DNA from: Prorocentrum cordatum
Taxonomy: Eukaryota > Sar > Dinophyceae > Prorocentrales > Prorocentraceae
Assembly (NCBI GenBank): GCA_963575745.1
Contig: CAUYUJ010002056.1
Coordinates: 30,091-94,090 of the forward strand
Length of the DNA: 64,000 bases
Direction of reading: 5' to 3'
Shown piece after piece: positions 21,591-32,999 of this stretch. Each line of letters opens with the position of its first letter. Positions within the stretch are counted from its first letter, which is position 1. A program made the position numbers and the translations under genes. The notes under the pieces are model-generated. The model was not told where the DNA came from and did not search any database. It saw only the letters and a list, made by a program, of their open reading frames with translations.

Positions 21591-22938
21591 TTTCCCAACC
21601 ATCCTGTGGTGTTGGGTCCTCGTTTTGAAGAGACGGTGCCCCGCGTTTCTCCTCCTCCTCGCCCTCCTCCCCCTCCTTGCCTCTGCTCTCGGCACACCTC
21701 TCACGCGTTTCGTAGCCCCATAGGGAGCTCCACCGAAGGCCCCAGTGGGGGTGTCCACATGCGGTTCCCCCACCCAGGGCAGCGTTTCGTGGCCCCATAG
21801 GGAGCTCCACCGAAGGCCCCAGTGGGGGTGTTCGCATGCGGTTCCCCCACCCAGGGCAGCGTATCGTAGCCCCATAGGGAGCTCCACCGAAGGCCCCAGT
21901 GGGGGTGTTCGCATGCGGTTCCCCCACCCAGGGCAGCGTTTCGTGGCCCCATAGGGAGCTCCACCGAAGGCCCCAGTGGGGGTGTTCGCATGCGGTTCCC
22001 CCACCCAGGGCCGCGATTCGTGGCCCCATAGGGAGCTCCACCGAAGGCCCCAGTGGGGGTGTTCGCATGCGGTTCCCCCACCCAGGGCAACGTTTCGTGG
22101 CCCCATAGGGAGCTCCACCGAAGGCCCCAGTGGGGGTGTTCGCATGCGGTTCCCCCACCCAGGGCAGCGTTTCGTGGCCCCATATGGAGCTCCACCGAAG
22201 GCCCCAGTGGGGTGTTCGCATGCGGTTCCCCCACCCAGGGCAGCGTTTCGTAGCCCCATAGGGAGCTCCACCGAAGGCCCCAGTGGGGGTGTTCGCATGC
22301 GGTTCCCCCACTCAGGGCAGCGTTTCGTGGCTCCATAGGGAGCTCCACCGAAGGCCCCAGTGGGGGTGTTCGCATGCGGTTCCCCCACCCATGGCAGCGT
22401 TTCGTAGCCCCATAGGGAGCTCCACCGAAGGCCCCAGTGGGGGTGTCCACATGCGGTTCCCCCACCCAGGGCAGTGTTTTGTAGCCCCATAGGGAGCTCC
22501 ACCGAAGGCCCCAGTGGGGGTGTCCACATGCGGTTCCCCCACCCAGGGCAACGTTTCGTGGCCCCATAGGGAGCTCCACCGTAGGCCCCAGTGGGCCTGC
22601 CGCATGCGGTCCCCCCCCCCCACACAGGGCAGCGTTTCGTAGCCCCATAGGGAGCTCCACCGAAGGCCCCAGTTGGGGTGCCCGCGTGCGGTTCCCCCAC
22701 CCAGGGCAGCGTTTCGTGGCCCCATAGGGAGCTCCACCGAAGGCCCCAGTGGGGGTGCCCGCATGCGGTTCCCCCACCCAGGGCAGCTTTTCGTAGCCCC
22801 ATAGGGAGCTCCACCGAAGGCCCCAGTGGGGGTATTCGCATGCGTCTCCCCTACCCAGAGGTAGCGCCACCGAAAACGATATTCATATTTGCAATATTCA
22901 CAACTGCATATGGTTGGGTCCTTCGCCAGGCTAATTTG
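21591..22938. repeat. 77-bp satellite array, block 2 (truncated by gap)
   Basis: Repeats the whole head-array-tail plan of block 1: head 21594-21715, about 14 monomers, tail 22830-22938. Here most monomers read gtgttcgcatgc rather than gtgtccacatgc, a block-specific variant. The tail breaks into the N gap exactly where block 1 passes into the next head. Confidence 0.93.
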
Positions 22939-23038
22939 NNNNNNNNNNNNNNNNNNNNNNNNNNNNNNNNNNNNNNNNNNNNNNNNNNNNNNNNNNNNNN
23001 NNNNNNNNNNNNNNNNNNNNNNNNNNNNNNNNNNNNNN
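22939..23038. other. assembly gap (100 N)
   Basis: One hundred undetermined bases. The flanking satellite makes it likely that further array copies are missing; 100 N is probably a placeholder and not a measured length. Confidence 0.99.
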
Positions 23039-23164
23039 CAAAACCTCCGTCCGCGCGAACCTGCCGAACCAACTCCACAGGGATTTGATATTTTTGAATG
23101 AGATACACCAATGTTTCTGGACCGCGACATATTTGCCACAGTATTGCGACAATCAAAGAAAGGT

Positions 23165-25562
23165 CTCAATGCTGGTTTATGGGGATGGCGATACGAGTAC
23201 TTCAAACTATTTTGGAGGGTGATCGGGCATTTGAAGCATTGTGTGACGCGGCGGAAAAAATAGCCAGGGCAAATGTGCCGAGTGAAATACGGGATACAAT
23301 GAAGATTTTCGCACTGACAGCACTGACGAAACCCAACAACAGGATCCGGGGTATTGCATCTGGAGACACCTTTCGAAGACTGGTTTCAAAAACTCTAGCC
23401 TGACAGTTCCAGGAAGAATTACGGAATGCAGTATGGCCGCACAATTTCGGACTTGCGAATCGAAGTGGGACGGATTCTGCAATCCACTTTTTACGATTCG
23501 TTACAGACAACTTTCCCCAGAAAGTGGTGGTCAGCATTGATGGCGTGGGGGCCTTCGCCCACGTGTGCCGGACACGCATGTTCGAAGAGCTCCAGCGGAA
23601 CCCATCCCTCCACCATCTCATACTCTTTGTGCGCCAATGGTATGGCGGGATATCTCAGTTCAAATGGCGGGACAATCAGGGAAATGCGCGGGATATATAC
23701 CAAGGTGACGGAAGAGAGCAATGCGACGCATTGATGCCAGCGCTATTTTGCATGGCCCTCCACCCCGCATTACTGCGCATTGGAGATCGTCTTCCACCGG
23801 GGGCGGAAGTATTAGCCTACCTTGACGACGTGTACCTCGTATGTGATCCAGATGAGGTGTCCTACGTACTACAACTCACGGAACAAACACTGCGCGATGT
23901 GTGCCACATCGATACGAATGTCGGCAAACTGGCTATCTGGGGCAATACACCAACACCATGCCCAGACGATCTAGTAGGTCCGGTTGCTCTTGCGTGGAGA
24001 TGCGACAAACCGCTTGAAGAAAGAAGCATCAAAATCTTGGGAGCGCCATTCGGCACTGCGGAGTACATCAACAACTTCTGGGCGACCATGGCTGGCGAGA
24101 GGGCGAAGCTGCTCAACTTCTTTACGAAACTCCCCTCGCGCCAGGCATCGTGGCTTTTGTTATACTTCTGCGCAGTACCACGAATGAACTTCCTACTCCG
24201 CACACTCCCACCGCAAGACGTGCGACCGCTCGCTGAGGAACACGATGCTACTATCTTGTCTGCATTCCGGGACATATTTACAATACCTACGGAACAAGAT
24301 TGGGATACAACATTGCATGGTGTTTCGTATTCTACGTGGGTGGCTCAATCCAGATTGCCCCTCCGTTTGGCCGGCATGGGCCTTCGGGACTCGGTGCGCA
24401 CGTCCAGCGGTGCATACTGGGCAAGTTGGGCAGACGCTGTACCGGAGATCATCGCGAGGTTCCCGGCTCTGGGAAATCGCATACTGTACTACTTAGCCGA
24501 CCTCGGGGCTACACCAATACCACGCTGCCTCGTGGCAGCTGAAGCAGCGGGACGACAATGTGATGCGGCAGGTTGGGTTGAACGCCCTACTTGGGCTGAC
24601 ATCGGAGCTGGGCTCAGACCACCACAACCAAATCTGGCAGAAATGGTCCTTGGAGAATGGCAACACGGGTGCCAATACCATGCATCACTTCACATCGAGA
24701 AGACGGCACGTGCGAAATTACTGCGTGACCTTGCACTGCCTAATGTTCGGGCTAATGCCGCTTCCGTCGGAAAGGCACGCGTATTTTCAACTATGGGGCG
24801 GTTTGCTTCGGGGTGGTTGCTGGTCTCCTACAACAGACGAGCTCACTATTACGGATTCCTACTTTGTGTGCGCCGTCCGGCGACGATTGGGAATAGCATG
24901 CGTACACGACGGGCCTGATCAACATGGTCACGGACGATTGGCTGATGACACAGGCGGCGGCTGGCAGGGGCGACACACTGACTTGGTGGCTGCGTGACAG
25001 CAGGTGTTCAGAGAAGCTGGGGGGCAAGTCCCAGATCGCAACATGGAACGGCTTCTCAATACTACGAACATCCCTGTCCGACCAGATGATATGCGTCGGG
25101 TTGACATTGTGGTAACGTGCACAAAAGTGGATAGAGGGTTGCCATTGTTTTGTGATGTCACAGTGGTGAGCCCTATTACGGGGAGGGGCCTACCAAGAGG
25201 AGGGACAAGTAACAGAGGTGGGGCACTCTTGGAACATGCGCAGAACGACAACAACAACACCTACGCCGAAGTGATCTCGAGTGGGTTAGGTAGTCTGCAG
25301 TGCCTAGGGGCGGAAGGAAGTGTACGGCAGATGGGGGGCACAAAGTGTCGCCCTGGTGCCTGCCTTAGCTCACGAGCGGACTCGGGACTTGCACAGGCGA
25401 GTCCGTCATGGGGCCGCACTGGGATTGCAGCACCGGTGGTGGGGCGTTCTGGGCCTCGCTTTGCAACGAGCTGTTGCTAGGTGCGCATTAGGGCCAGGAG
25501 GCGACCTGGCCTATACGCCCCAGAGGCCTGCATGCCCACTCGCCGACTTGGAGGTGATTTGA
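23165..25562 (+). pseudogene. decayed non-LTR-type reverse transcriptase
   Basis: A broken RT polyprotein with at least four lesions. Frame 1 from about 23165 reads FALTALTKP, RGIASGDTFRRLV, then a TGA at 23401-23403 (probably from CGA), then FGLANRSGTDSAIHFL and VVSIDGVGAF (motif A), GDGREQCDALMPALF (motif B) and AYLDDVYLV (motif C, catalytic YLDD). Near 24825 the frame shifts by +1 into PTTDELTITD and AVRRRLGIA. A second TGA lies at 24995. REAGGQVPDRNMERLL and RRVDIVV...FCDVTVVSPITG follow; this C-terminal part resembles a restriction-like nuclease domain (low confidence). Near 25315 it shifts again into MYGRWGAQSV and HRWWGVLGLALQRAVARC, ending at 25562. The 5' end is lost beside the gap. 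It is near-balanced in GC, unlike element 1. Confidence 0.8.
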
Positions 25563-26904
25563 TCCTCCTCCTCCTCCTCCTCCTTTGACGCTGCTTAGCG
25601 CGCGTGTGGCGTCACCTCTGTTTCACCGCGCCTTGGTTTTCAAGCGTGTCTTGCACCTGTGGTTCGTGCCTGATGTGGCTAAATGACACAATAATACAAT
25701 GCATTGAACGGCGAAAATGCATGTGATTCCGCGGGTAAACGCCTGCCGGAAAATAAACACCAGAAATCTTGCGAAACAATGTAGTCGTTGCAAAATCCTA
25801 GTATTTCGATTAGATTTCTCAGCATGTATATATATATACGCATAATGCACACGTATATTAATTATTATTTGTGTGCCGTGTTTGGAGTAAGTGTTTGAGT
25901 CGGAAGCTAGAATCGGACGGCAAAAAAACGGTCCGGATCGGAAGCACGGAAAGGATCCGGCGTTTAGTCGGAAACCGGGGTTGGTGTTGAATATATACAT
26001 CTGTCCCCGTACGATTTTCGGCGCTGCTTGCTACGTGTGTGGTGGGTTCGACCAGCCTCTGCACCGTATGATGCCCATGACGACCCTCAACACAAACTTG
26101 CAATAACCCACCCCCAAGCCAATTGAAACGGGCCGAATCCTGAAATACTTTCATATTGGGGTCCATATCCAACACGCACTAAGACAACAATATGCGCTGT
26201 ACATGGTAGCGTTCACTCCTCATTTGGCTTGTATGGCCAACCTCCCAGGGTAATCAATGCATCCCATGATGCTTGTCCTACCCGGATCGGTCGTCGTCGT
26301 GTGCGCGGCGAGATCTAGCGCCCAGAAGATGAGATCGAGAATGTGGTTCACCCCAACATGAGCCTACCATGAGACATCATGGCATCAGTCTTGTGGGCCT
26401 ACGTGGGGCCTCTGACGGCCGGGCAGAGAGGGCGGCGCAGGAGCGAAAACGGGAAAGAACCATCATGTTTGAATGTAATATATATTTATTCCCGGTACGC
26501 CATTGGCATCGAAGTCAAAGGTGGTCGTGTTCTAGCCGTCGGAATATCCCGAATCGATGCCTGATAACGGGGATTGGTCGATAACCCGCAATGCCAATAC
26601 TAATTCGGGTACGAATTTAATGATTACCGTCGTAAGTGTTGATAAGATCGCCGTATTTGTCCTGCCATCGCATCCACAGGTTGAATGTCCACCGTTATAA
26701 TACCACCATTGATCACAAATCCACGGCGCGCCATATCCGAAGACCACTGGCATTCGCGTCGGCGCTGACGCCAGCGTCGACGGTTGAAAATCAGTAGGCA
26801 GATGCTCGGCGCCTCCCCCTGCCAGCCCGGACGGCGAATGGAGCGTCGGGGCCGTGGGTGGTAATCCAACCAATCGGCATAGGAATTCCGTTTCGGATAC
26901 TCTT
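25563..26904. other. AT-richer intergenic stretch, no gene seen
   Basis: Starts with a short TCC tract (25562-25586). Has small TATA/ATAT patches (25825-25870, 26475-26490). Open frames are short and show no domain. Confidence 0.5.
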
Positions 26905-27600
26905 TTGCATTTCGGCACACCCCTGACACGCTTCGTGGCCTCGTAGGGGACGCTGCCGAAAGCTCTAGTTGCTGTGGCCACATGCGTCCCCGCCACTGAT
27001 TTCGGCACACCCCTCACACTTTCGTGGCCCCGTAGGGAGCTCCACCGAATACACCAGCGGTTGTGACCCCATGCGCTCCCATCGAAGGCTCCAATGGTGG
27101 TGACCTCATGTTCCCCGCCACCCATTTCGGAACACCCCTCACACGTTTCGTGGCCAGGTAAGGAGCTCCACCGAAGGTCCGTGTAACTGCGACCTCATGC
27201 GTCCCCGCCACCCATGCCGTTACACTCCTTACACGTTTCACGGCTCCATAGGAGCTTCAGCGAAGGCCTCTGTGATTGTGACCACATGAGTCCCCACCAC
27301 CCATTTCAACACACATCTCACACGCTCCGGGGGCGCCACCGAAAGCCCGAGTGGCGGTGACCACATGCGTCCCCGCCACCGATTCGCCACACCCCTCACA
27401 CGTTTCGTGGCCCCGTGGGGAGCTTCACCGAAAGCTCCAGTTGCCCTGACCACACGCGTCTCCGCTACTCATTTCGGCGCACCCCTCACACGCTTCGTGG
27501 CCTCACAAGGAGCTCTGCGGAAAACCCCAATGGTTATGAACACATGCGTCCCGGCCACTCATGTTGGCACACCCCTCACTAGTTTCAATGCGGCACACTC
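26905..27600. repeat. old, diverged relatives of the satellite, about 89-bp period
   Basis: About eight diverged units of the form TTCGGCACACCCCTCACACG, then tttcgtggccccgtaggg, agctccaccgaa and accacatgcgtccccgcc. They share the agctccaccgaaggc and catgcg blocks with the 77-mer but keep a TTCGGCACACC segment that the 77-mer has lost, except in the head of each block. Confidence 0.8.
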
Positions 27601-28340
27601 ATATTGGCACACCCCTGTGCTGTCGCGGCTTACATATGCGGCAATTTATCTCCTCACCGAAACGGGTTCTAAAAATACGGCGGAGCTCCTTACTGAAACG
27701 GTGGCATTCTGCTATGAACTATTGGCGTTCACTCCTTCTCTTCCTCGTTCTCCTCCTCCTCCGCCTCGACTTTCATTCCTTCTCCTTCTCCTCCTCCTCA
27801 ACATCATCACCATCCTCGACCTTTCTCCTCCTCCTCCTCCTCCTCCTCAACCGTTCTCCACCTCCTCCTCCTCCTTCTCCTCTTCCCCCTCGGCCGCCTC
27901 GAGGGATGACGAAGCGAGTGCCCCTCTTTCTCGAACGCCCTGAACCGCGCGACGGTGCCTCTTTCTAGTTCTGCGCCCCGAAGCCGTCGGACCGCGGAGG
28001 AGGAGGAGGAGGACGAGGAGGAGGAGGAGGAGGTGCCTCTTGCCAGCTCTGCGGCCCGAGGCCCAAGCCGTCGGGCCGCGCTCGCGCGGCGGCGAGTGGA
28101 GAGACGGAGAGGCCCAGGGGAGCCACCGAGCCCTCGCCCTTCTTCGGCCTCCCTCCGCCCCCCTAACCAACGAAACAAAAACAACAACGAAAACACCAAC
28201 GAAAAGACAACTCTCTAGTACATAGAGAAGACAGAAGAACCAGACAATGACACAAGAACGTCTCTCCGCCGCCCGCCCCCCGCCACAGCCCTTGCGAAGG
28301 GGCCCAGGGACGCACAGATCAATAGACACACATCCTCGGA
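27601..28340. other. no gene; pyrimidine and purine tracts
   Basis: 27735-27900 is TCC/CTC-rich. 27995-28035 is GGA-rich and roughly complementary to it, so the two could fold back. 28040-28330 is GC-rich then A-rich, without a recognisable gene. Confidence 0.5.
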
Positions 28341-28344
28341 TTCC

Positions 28345-28445
28345 CCATATATATATATATATACATATACATTTACATGTGCAGATACAGATGTATATGC
28401 AGATGCATATTTATACATATATATACACAAATATGTGTATATTAT
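28345..28445. repeat. AT/TG microsatellite
   Basis: Runs of ATAT, ACAT and GCAGATACA-like units. Confidence 0.8.
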
Positions 28446-28559
28446 GGGTTTTCGTCTTTTCCCACATTTCCTTCATTTTCCGTATTTGCTGGGAGATCGA
28501 CGATTAATTGTGCCTCTATGCTTCTTTCCCTCCTGACCCTACTATGTTGTCCAATGGAA

Positions 28560-28740
28560 AATAAACCGATCAAACAACATCCTTGGACAGCCCGGGGAAA
28601 ACCGGACAACCCATGCTGATTCCATGACGACAAAACGACCTACCCTGGACAACGACCCGTCGGACAACCCGGCGGGGATCCCGACAACCCCACTGGACAA
28701 CCCAGCGGGGATCTGGACAAACCTCCCCGACAATTCTCTT
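28560..28740. repeat. GGACAACCC minisatellite (degenerate)
   Basis: Imperfect repeats of ggacaacccngcggggatc, related to the 643-890 family. Confidence 0.7.
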
Positions 28741-28929
28741 GCATTCGATCCGCCGCCGTGCCGTAAGGCACGGATTGGGCGTGTCTTCAGGTCCGAGGCG
28801 AAATCCTCTAAGCCTCACTCCTGGCTCCCGAGGCGGTTTCAAGGGCCCAGACCCCTCGCTCTCAAATCTTCTTGGGCGCGGCGCGCTTTCTCGCGTGACT
28901 CCTTCGGGCCCATGAGGGCCCGAACCTAC

Positions 28930-29100
28930 AAGACAAGCACGGTGGCGGGATGGGCCGAAGGCCACTGGATCCGCCGCCCCCTTTTGCTTTAGCAAAAGGG
29001 TGCCTGGCGTGCTAGATCCTCTCGGTTTTGGTTTTGGTTTTTTCCAAAAAAAAACTCCCCCTGGGGCTTCGGCCCGTCCCGCCGGCCACCCGGAAACTGC
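28930..29100. repeat. T-module copy with perfect 9-bp hairpin
   Basis: Begins cacggtggcgggatgggcc and continues gatccgccgcc, hairpin, gtgcctggcgtgct, a TTTTGG/CCAAAA stretch and ctggggcttcggcccgtcc. The hairpin is CCCTTTTGC (28979-28987) with GCAAAAGGG (28992-29000), loop TTTA. Other copies of this module use a different stem sequence. Confidence 0.75.
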
Positions 29101-29104
29101 ATAA

Positions 29105-30960
29105 GTCAATGCCTGTTCCGCCCCAAGATGGCCCAAGATGGTCCCAATACGGCCAACAAGAATGGCCTCCAAGATGCCTCCAAGACAGCCAAGATGGCCT
29201 CCAAGACGGCTAAAATGGTCTCAGAATGCAGCCAAAACGGCCCAAGATGGCCCCAAAATGCTCTCAGACGGCCCAAAAGGCCCGCAAGAGGCCTCCAAGA
29301 CAGCCCAAGAGGCTTCCAAGAGGTCCGCCAGGAAGGCCCGTAGAGGCCAAACTCATTGATTAGTCTTAGGTTTGTGAAGGATTTTAGAATTTCCGCCTTT
29401 TCGGCTTTCCGACGGCCCAAAAGGCCCGCAAGAGGCCTCCAAGACGGCCCAAGAGGCTTCCAAGAGGTCCGCCAGGAAAGCCCGTAGAGGCCAAACTCAT
29501 TGATTAGTCTTAGGTTTGTGAAAGATTTTGGAATTTCCGCCTTTTCGGCTTTCCGACGGCCTAAAAGGCCCGCAAGAGGCCTCCAAGACGGCCCAAGAGG
29601 CTTCCAAGAGGTCCGCCAGGAAGGCCCGTAGAGGCCAAACTCATTGATTAGTCTTAGGTTTGTGAAGGATTTTGGAATTTCCGCCTTTCGGCTTTCCGAC
29701 GGCCCAAGATGGCCCCAGAGGCCCCCAAGATCGCCCGAGAGGCCTCCAAGATGGCCCCACGACGGCCCAAGAGGCTCCCACGACGGCCCCAACAGGGCCC
29801 GAAGACGGCCCAAGAGGCCCCCAAGATGCCTCCAAAACGCCCATGATGGTCTCCAAGACGGCCCTGAAGCGCCCCAAAATGGTCCCCAAGATGCCTCCAA
29901 AACGCCCAAGATGGCCTCCAAGACGGCCCTGAAGCGCCCCAAGAGGGCCCCAAGTCGGTTCAGAGAGGCCCCCCAAGGCGGCTTTCGACGGCGGCAGACG
30001 GGCCAGGAAACCCCGAAGAAATCGAAGAGGCCCCCAAGAAGCCTCGAAGACGGCCCAAGAGGCTCCCAAGAGGTCCTCCAGGAAGGCCCGAAGAGGCCAA
30101 AATCATTGATTTGTCATGGATTTTTGATGGATTTTTGAATTTCCGCCTTTTCGGCTTTCCGATGGCCCAAGACGGCCCAAGAGGCCCCCAAGATCGCTCA
30201 AGAGGCCTCCAAGATGGCCCCACGACGGCCCAAGAGGCTCCCACGACGGCCCGAAGACGGCCCAATAAGCATCCAAGACGCCCACGATGGCCTCCAAGAC
30301 GGCCAAGATGGTCTCCAAGATGGCCCTGAAGCGCCCCAATATGGCCTCCAAAATGCCCCCAAGACTCTCAAGATGGCCTCCAAGACGGCCCTGAGGCGCC
30401 CCAAGAGGGCCCCAAGTCGGTTCAGAAAGGCCCCCAAGGCGGATTCCGACGGCTTCAGGCGGGCCAGGACAACACGACGACGGCCAAAGAGGCCCCCAAG
30501 AAGCCTCGAAGACGGCCCAAGAGGCTTCCAAGAGGTCCTTCAGGAAGGCCCGAAGAGGCCCAAATCATTGATGGGCCTGAGGTTCGTGAAGGATTTTTGA
30601 GTTTCCGCTTATCGGCTTCCCGACGGCCCAAGACGGCCCCGATGACGGTCCAAGAGGCTCCCACGACGGCCCCAACAGGGCCCGAAAACGGCCCAAGAGG
30701 CCTCCAAGATGCCTTCAAGACGCCCAAGATGGTCTCCAAGACGGCCCTGAAACGCTCCGAGAGGGCCCCAAATCGGTCCAGAGAGGTCCCCAATACGGCT
30801 CTCGACGGCGTCAGACGGACCAGGGAGACCCGACAGCCAATGAGGCCCCCGAGAACCCCCCCAAAGTCACCCAGCAGGCGCAAGGAGGCACCCCAAGAGG
30901 CCCCCAGGAGGCTTCAGCAGGCCCCGAGGAATACCCCAAGAGGCTCCCTAAACGCGTCCT
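29105..30960. repeat. C-rich CCAAGA/GGCC dispersed repeat block
   Basis: Degenerate 10-12-bp units such as GGCCTCCAAGAC and GGCCCAAGAG. Embedded at intervals is a conserved A/T-rich segment (gaggccaaa-tcattgatt, ttgaaggattttgg, tttccgccttttcggc). At 29267-29700 a unit of about 144 bp including that segment is tandemly triplicated. Long open frames in both strands follow from the lack of stops in the units. Confidence 0.9.
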
Positions 30961-31009
30961 CCTCATACCCGTCCTCTTCCTCATCCTCTTCCTCTTTGCG
31001 TTAATTCTC

Positions 31010-31110
31010 CCCCGCGTGCTCCCCGAAGACTTTCCCAATCGACTTGGGGAACTCGCGGTCCGATACCTTGGCCAAGCTCTAGCCCAAATGTCGGCCACGT
31101 CGGCGTTTCC
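31010..31110. repeat. diverged M-module copy
   Basis: Reads gctccccgaagactttccc, gacttggggaactcg, tcggccacgtcggcgtttcc. Recognisably the module described at 33936, with a weakened stem. Confidence 0.6.
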
Positions 31111-31574
31111 AAGAAGGCAAAGCAGGCTCCCAAGAGGCCTCGATGAGGCCCACAGGAAACTCCCAGGACGCCCAAAGAGGCCCCAAGGGTGTCCCAAGAG
31201 GCCCTCCAGGGGCCTCCTCCTCCCCTTCCAGTGGCTCATACACGGTGGGAGAACACGTTGGCGAATATCTCCGTCGCGCGCCAACCTAGCGTTGGATCGC
31301 ACCTGCGATACCTGAAAACAGAGGACAGCTTGCACTCGCAAGTGCGTGACTCACGCCGCCCATGAACATTTGATTTTGCAGACATCTCACATGCAAATCA
31401 ATCTCGGCCCTGCTAGGCACTCTATCAGCACAGCAAAAGGTGCTTCGGTGAAACTGCTGGGCATGGCCCTGCTGGCTGGCGCGCCTTCTTTGGGCGCACC
31501 ATGGCGCGCTGACAGCAGCGCAAAAACCTTCGGCGAAATCCTGGGCATGGCCCTGCTGGCTGATGAATATCATC
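31111..31574. other. no gene; 85-bp spaced duplication at 31431-31566
   Basis: ctgggcatggccctgctggc occurs at about 31459 and 31544 with related flanks (ggtgcttcggtgaaa / accttcggcgaaa). The rest is unassigned. Confidence 0.55.
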
Positions 31575-32470
31575 GCCTCTTCGTCGGGCCCACGTCTTTC
31601 TTCTGATTGTCCGTCTTCTCGCACTGATCGCAAAGAGGCGCTGGGTCGTTCGCCTTTGACTTAGGTTTCCAAATGCTCTCTCTTCTCGCGCCGCACTTTG
31701 AGCAGATCGGGTGCTGGCGCGCCTTGCACACGTCGCGACGATTGCGACGCCCCATTATGTCGAAGAAATATTGTGGCAAGTCGTCCTTGCATCGCTTGCA
31801 CTTCTTCTTCTTCTTGTCTTTTGGTCGCCCGTCCTCCTCCGCCTTCTCGCACTTCCTGCGCTTCGGCTTCGGGTGGTAGCCGTTGTATTTATCGAAGTTG
31901 CCCTTGGGTGCTCGGTCTTTGCGTCCAGGGCAATACTTCGTGTCTCTCTCTTCGCTCCAGCCTCGCACTCTCTGCACCTCTTCATCAAGTCGCCGGTCTC
32001 TGTCTGGTGGAAGTCCCCATTCGGCAACCATCTCTTGCAAATGCCCTCGCACTTCTGGCACTCCCGCGGCTTGCGCGCGTCACGGAAAGACCTCTCGCCA
32101 ACGTCCTATGTAGCCTTCGGGTTGGGCCGCTTCTCTCCGCAAAACATGTGGTCGTGGCACAGGTACCCCCCCTCGACCAACTCGGAGATGCCACCAGGTA
32201 GCGCCGTGGATGGTGACGGATAGAGCAAGAACTGACCACCATAGGCCAGCTCCGCTACCAAGTTTGAGGGGGGCTGCTGGGCCCGTCCAGAAACTACGCC
32301 TTAGGCGAAGCACAGCTCCTGCTCTGTTGTATCGTAGCAACGATTGTCCCAGTCGAAGGAGGTCGTCGCGGGAGCGACGGGCCATCTCAAGCGAATGATG
32401 TTTTCGGTCTCGATGGCAAGCCGTCTGCCTCGCAATGGGGCGCCGTCGAATGTTGGCGGCCGGCCGCTTG
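31575..32470 (-). pseudogene. broken relative of element 2: LTR-coded leader, membrane segment, zinc-finger-like repeats
   Basis: Read from high to low coordinates. 32400-32260 resembles the LTR-encoded start of element 2 (LLRY, RLRR). LGSGAG follows at the primer site GCCAGCTCCGCTACCA (32245-32260, complement). Next is a hydrophobic stretch with VTIHGATWW, matching VIHGTTWW of element 2. An extra G in a G run (32166-32172) breaks the frame. The restored reading gives YLCHDHMFCGEK, a TAG, then CQKCEGICKRW and CRECEAGAK. A two-base slip in a GAGAGA run (about 31940) leads into KCKRCKDDLPQYFFD, CKARQHPICSKCG and LCDQCEK, ending at about 31575. The CxxC pairs suggest two or three zinc-binding repeats. 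Element 2 has none at this place, so this is a different lineage with a degraded gene. Confidence 0.65.
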
Positions 32471-32587
32471 AGCACAAACGGCCGCGGACAAACGCTCGCT
32501 ATCTCTCGCCCCTGTCCCAGCTGATTTAGAGTCAAGAGGCCTCCGAGAGGTCCTCCAGAAGGGCCCGACGAGGCCAAAATCATTATT

Positions 32588-32825
32588 TTTCCATTCTGTT
32601 ATTATTAGTATTGTTATTATTATGTTTATTATTATTCTTATTCTTACTATTATTATTATTATTATTATTATGAGTATGATTATTACCATTGCTATTCGTA
32701 TTATTACTATTTTTATGTTTTATTATTATTCTTATTGCTACTATTGTCCTTATTACTATTATCAACCGTATTATTTTCATTAATCGTATTATTCTTATTC
32801 TTATTAATATTATTATTATTACTAC
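32588..32825. repeat. TTA/ATT trinucleotide microsatellite
   Basis: TTATTA runs with CTT/GTT interruptions. Confidence 0.95.
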
Positions 32826-32862
32826 TACTTCTACTACTACTACTACTACTACTACGACTACG

Positions 32863-32897
<35 letters not shown>

Positions 32898-32904
32898 GAC
32901 TACG

Positions 32905-32942
<38 letters not shown>

Positions 32943-32990
32943 GACTACTACGACTACTACGACTACTACTACTACTACTGCTACTACTAC
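32826..32990. repeat. CTA trinucleotide microsatellite
   Basis: Near-pure CTACTA with regular CGACTA interruptions, directly adjoining the TTA array. Confidence 0.95.
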
Positions 32991-32999
32991 TTTTTTCCA

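Noticed and set aside
19800-22835. CRISPR-like array
   Set aside because: Monomers are contiguous 77-bp units with no variable spacers, and the DNA is eukaryotic in character.
19208-22841. 994-, 715- and 633-residue minus-strand proteins
   Set aside because: They are translations of the 77-bp satellite in three frames. Listed as a finding about structure, not as genes.
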